Positions 46,979 to 49,745 of a DNA stretch of 49,745 nucleotides are shown piece by piece; within the stretch, counting starts at the first letter, position 1, and each line of letters starts with the position of its first letter. The position numbers and the translations under genes were made by a program. Where the stretch lies: positions 1 through 49,745 of the forward strand of contig NW_025955252.1 in NCBI RefSeq assembly GCF_022376445.1. The letters run 5' to 3'. The stretch is from Fomitopsis serialis. Taxonomy: Eukaryota > Basidiomycota > Agaricomycetes > Polyporales > Fomitopsidaceae. The notes beneath the pieces are model-generated. The model had not been told where the DNA came from, ran no database searches, and saw only the letters and a list, made by a program, of their open reading frames with translations.

Positions 46979-48348
46979 CTTCGAGGACGGCACGGTGTGA
47001 ACACGGACCAGAGGGATGCGCTTATATACGGGGGTCCCCGGCCCTGGAGGAATGGTCAGGGACACGAGGTTGGTACACCCTTTACAGCGCCTTCCGGCTA
47101 CGGTGTGGAACTGACATAGTCATCGAAGTCGAACGAGTTACGGTGTCAGTATGGGCATCTCAAAACAAGGTTTTCGGTAGCCCACCACAGCGGAGACCCG
47201 GTGCTAGTTCTCAGTCTGAGGCTAGATCAGAGACTCAGCATTCTATACGCAGTCAGCCTGACAGGCGACAACGAGTGTGGTGGCACGGACAGATCCAGCC
47301 AGCAGCCGGGCTGTCGGTGAAAGCGACACCGTGACGGCCTCGCTTGATTGGCTTGAGCCATACCGACACACTGCACATGAGTCGTGAGCCGAAATTCGCA
47401 GACATGATTGAACGAGCAAAGGAGACCGCAGAAGCAAAGGCCCTTTGACTTCTACCAACCCGCACAAGCAGGGCCTGCGCATGAATGAACCCGCACCGTC
47501 TCTGGTGCCTCGTGGGCACGCCCTGCCTCTGAGCAGCTCTAAACTTGAGTCGACAGATAAAATCTACTCACTGTGCCAATCAGCTGCCCACATTGCGGAG
47601 CCACGTAAGAACGCGAGTCTGAAGTACGTACTACACGCTCAGAATCCCTGGGAGTTGCCTTTGCGACTCAATTGCCAGGAATCCGGCCAACGCCGGCGGA
47701 CTGCGGGCTGTCATGCTTCCATGCCTTCCGCAAACGTGGAAACTTGCATCTGTACTCATATCCGAGGCTACTTCCCCTCTATCAGTTAGAATACGGTCCT
47801 CACTCACTGGGAAAAAGGGCCCGGGGTCAACGCAGCCGAAAGGCGGGGTGTGGGACTTGTCGGAAGTCCAAAACGCCGGAACTCAGTACGTCAAAGACGC
47901 GCACCATGTACTTGGAGGTTGATTGGGAACCTTCAGCTATAGCTCGTAGGTAGCTGTTAGAGCCGAGCATGAATGCTATACTAGCCACTCACCATGAAAC
48001 ACAGCATCGGCCAACTTGCGATTCTCCATTATCGGCGGTTAGTGCGGGCGTACGGTCCAGGCATTCGGCAGGCAGCAGGTGGAATGGAGGCAGCCGGACG
48101 AGAAGGACAACTCAAGCGTCGGGAATCGACCCTTAAACATATGCACCTGTCGTCATCTCCGCGGCAGGGGGTTCATGGATAAGGTAGTAGTTCAAAGCGC
48201 CATTGGCCGTTTGAACCAAGCCTCACTCGGTGTGCAGCTGTAGCCATCACCTCAGTTGAGTGATGCGCGAATATAGTCCAAAGCAGAAAGTACACTACTG
48301 GCACACCGATACACTCACACAACAGATAGAAATGCTAAAAGACACGCT
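46979..48348. other. Intergenic stretch between P450 D and DDX41
   Basis: About 1.4 kb with short open frames only. No domain, repeat or RNA gene was recognised. Confidence 0.45.

Positions 48349-49745
<1,397 letters not shown>

Overview
The window reads as nuclear DNA of a basidiomycete fungus, most likely an Agaricomycete. The reasons are protein-coding genes broken by many short introns (mostly 46-65 bp, GT..AG, often with a ctaac-type branch site), a DUF6533 membrane protein, an F-box protein and several CYP genes of the kind expanded in this class, and a spliceosomal U6 snRNA. Gene models below were built by hand: exons were joined so that phases close exactly and conserved family motifs run across the junctions. 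Where the joined length is given, it divides by three.

Layout: (1) 1-0.44 kb, the 3' end of a velvet-family regulator on +. (2) 0.44-2.5 kb, gene-free, with a small foldback element. (3) 2.5-6.6 kb, a divergent pair, an ING/PHD chromatin reader (-) and MCMBP (+), sharing a 229-bp promoter with two ACGCGT boxes. (4) 6.7-10.1 kb, a DUF6533 membrane protein (-) and a decayed tandem copy. (5) 10.2-12.5 kb, TRAPPC13 (-). (6) 12.5-14.9 kb, gene-free and repeat-rich, with a 1-kb foldback element. (7) 14.9-17.0 kb, cytochrome P450 A (-). (8) 18.0-22.3 kb, a multi-exon FUSC/Brefeldin-A-sensitivity-type transporter (+). (9) 22.9-29.4 kb, a second divergent pair, a RecQ (Sgs1/BLM) helicase (-) and kinetochore NUF2 (+), around a perfect inverted repeat holding two ACGCGT boxes. 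(10) 29.6-31.5 kb, a membrane-anchored S33 peptidase (-) with one frameshift. (11) 32.3-34.3 kb, a SET-domain lysine methyltransferase (+). (12) 34.8-36.1 kb, an F-box protein (+). (13) 37.2 kb, U6 snRNA (-). (14) 38.4-47.0 kb, P450 B and C (+), a tandem duplicate of about 4 kb with a DUF255/SSP411 gene relic between the copies, then P450 D (-). (15) 48.3 kb to the right edge, the C-terminal part of a DDX41-type DEAD-box helicase (-).

Most genes are housekeeping functions in DNA replication and segregation (MCMBP, RecQ, NUF2), chromatin (ING, SET), vesicle traffic (TRAPPC13) and splicing (U6, DDX41). The accessory content is the P450 duplications, the DUF6533 pair and two foldback elements. 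There is no secondary-metabolite backbone enzyme here, so the P450s do not form an obvious cluster. Several otherwise intact genes carry single-base indels, mostly in short homopolymers and densest at the right edge. These look more like sequence errors than true decay, so frameshift claims should be read with that caveat. I found no clearly new multi-gene system. The strongest non-routine signals are the two ACGCGT bidirectional promoters and the 1-kb foldback element with tRNA-like promoter motifs in its arms.
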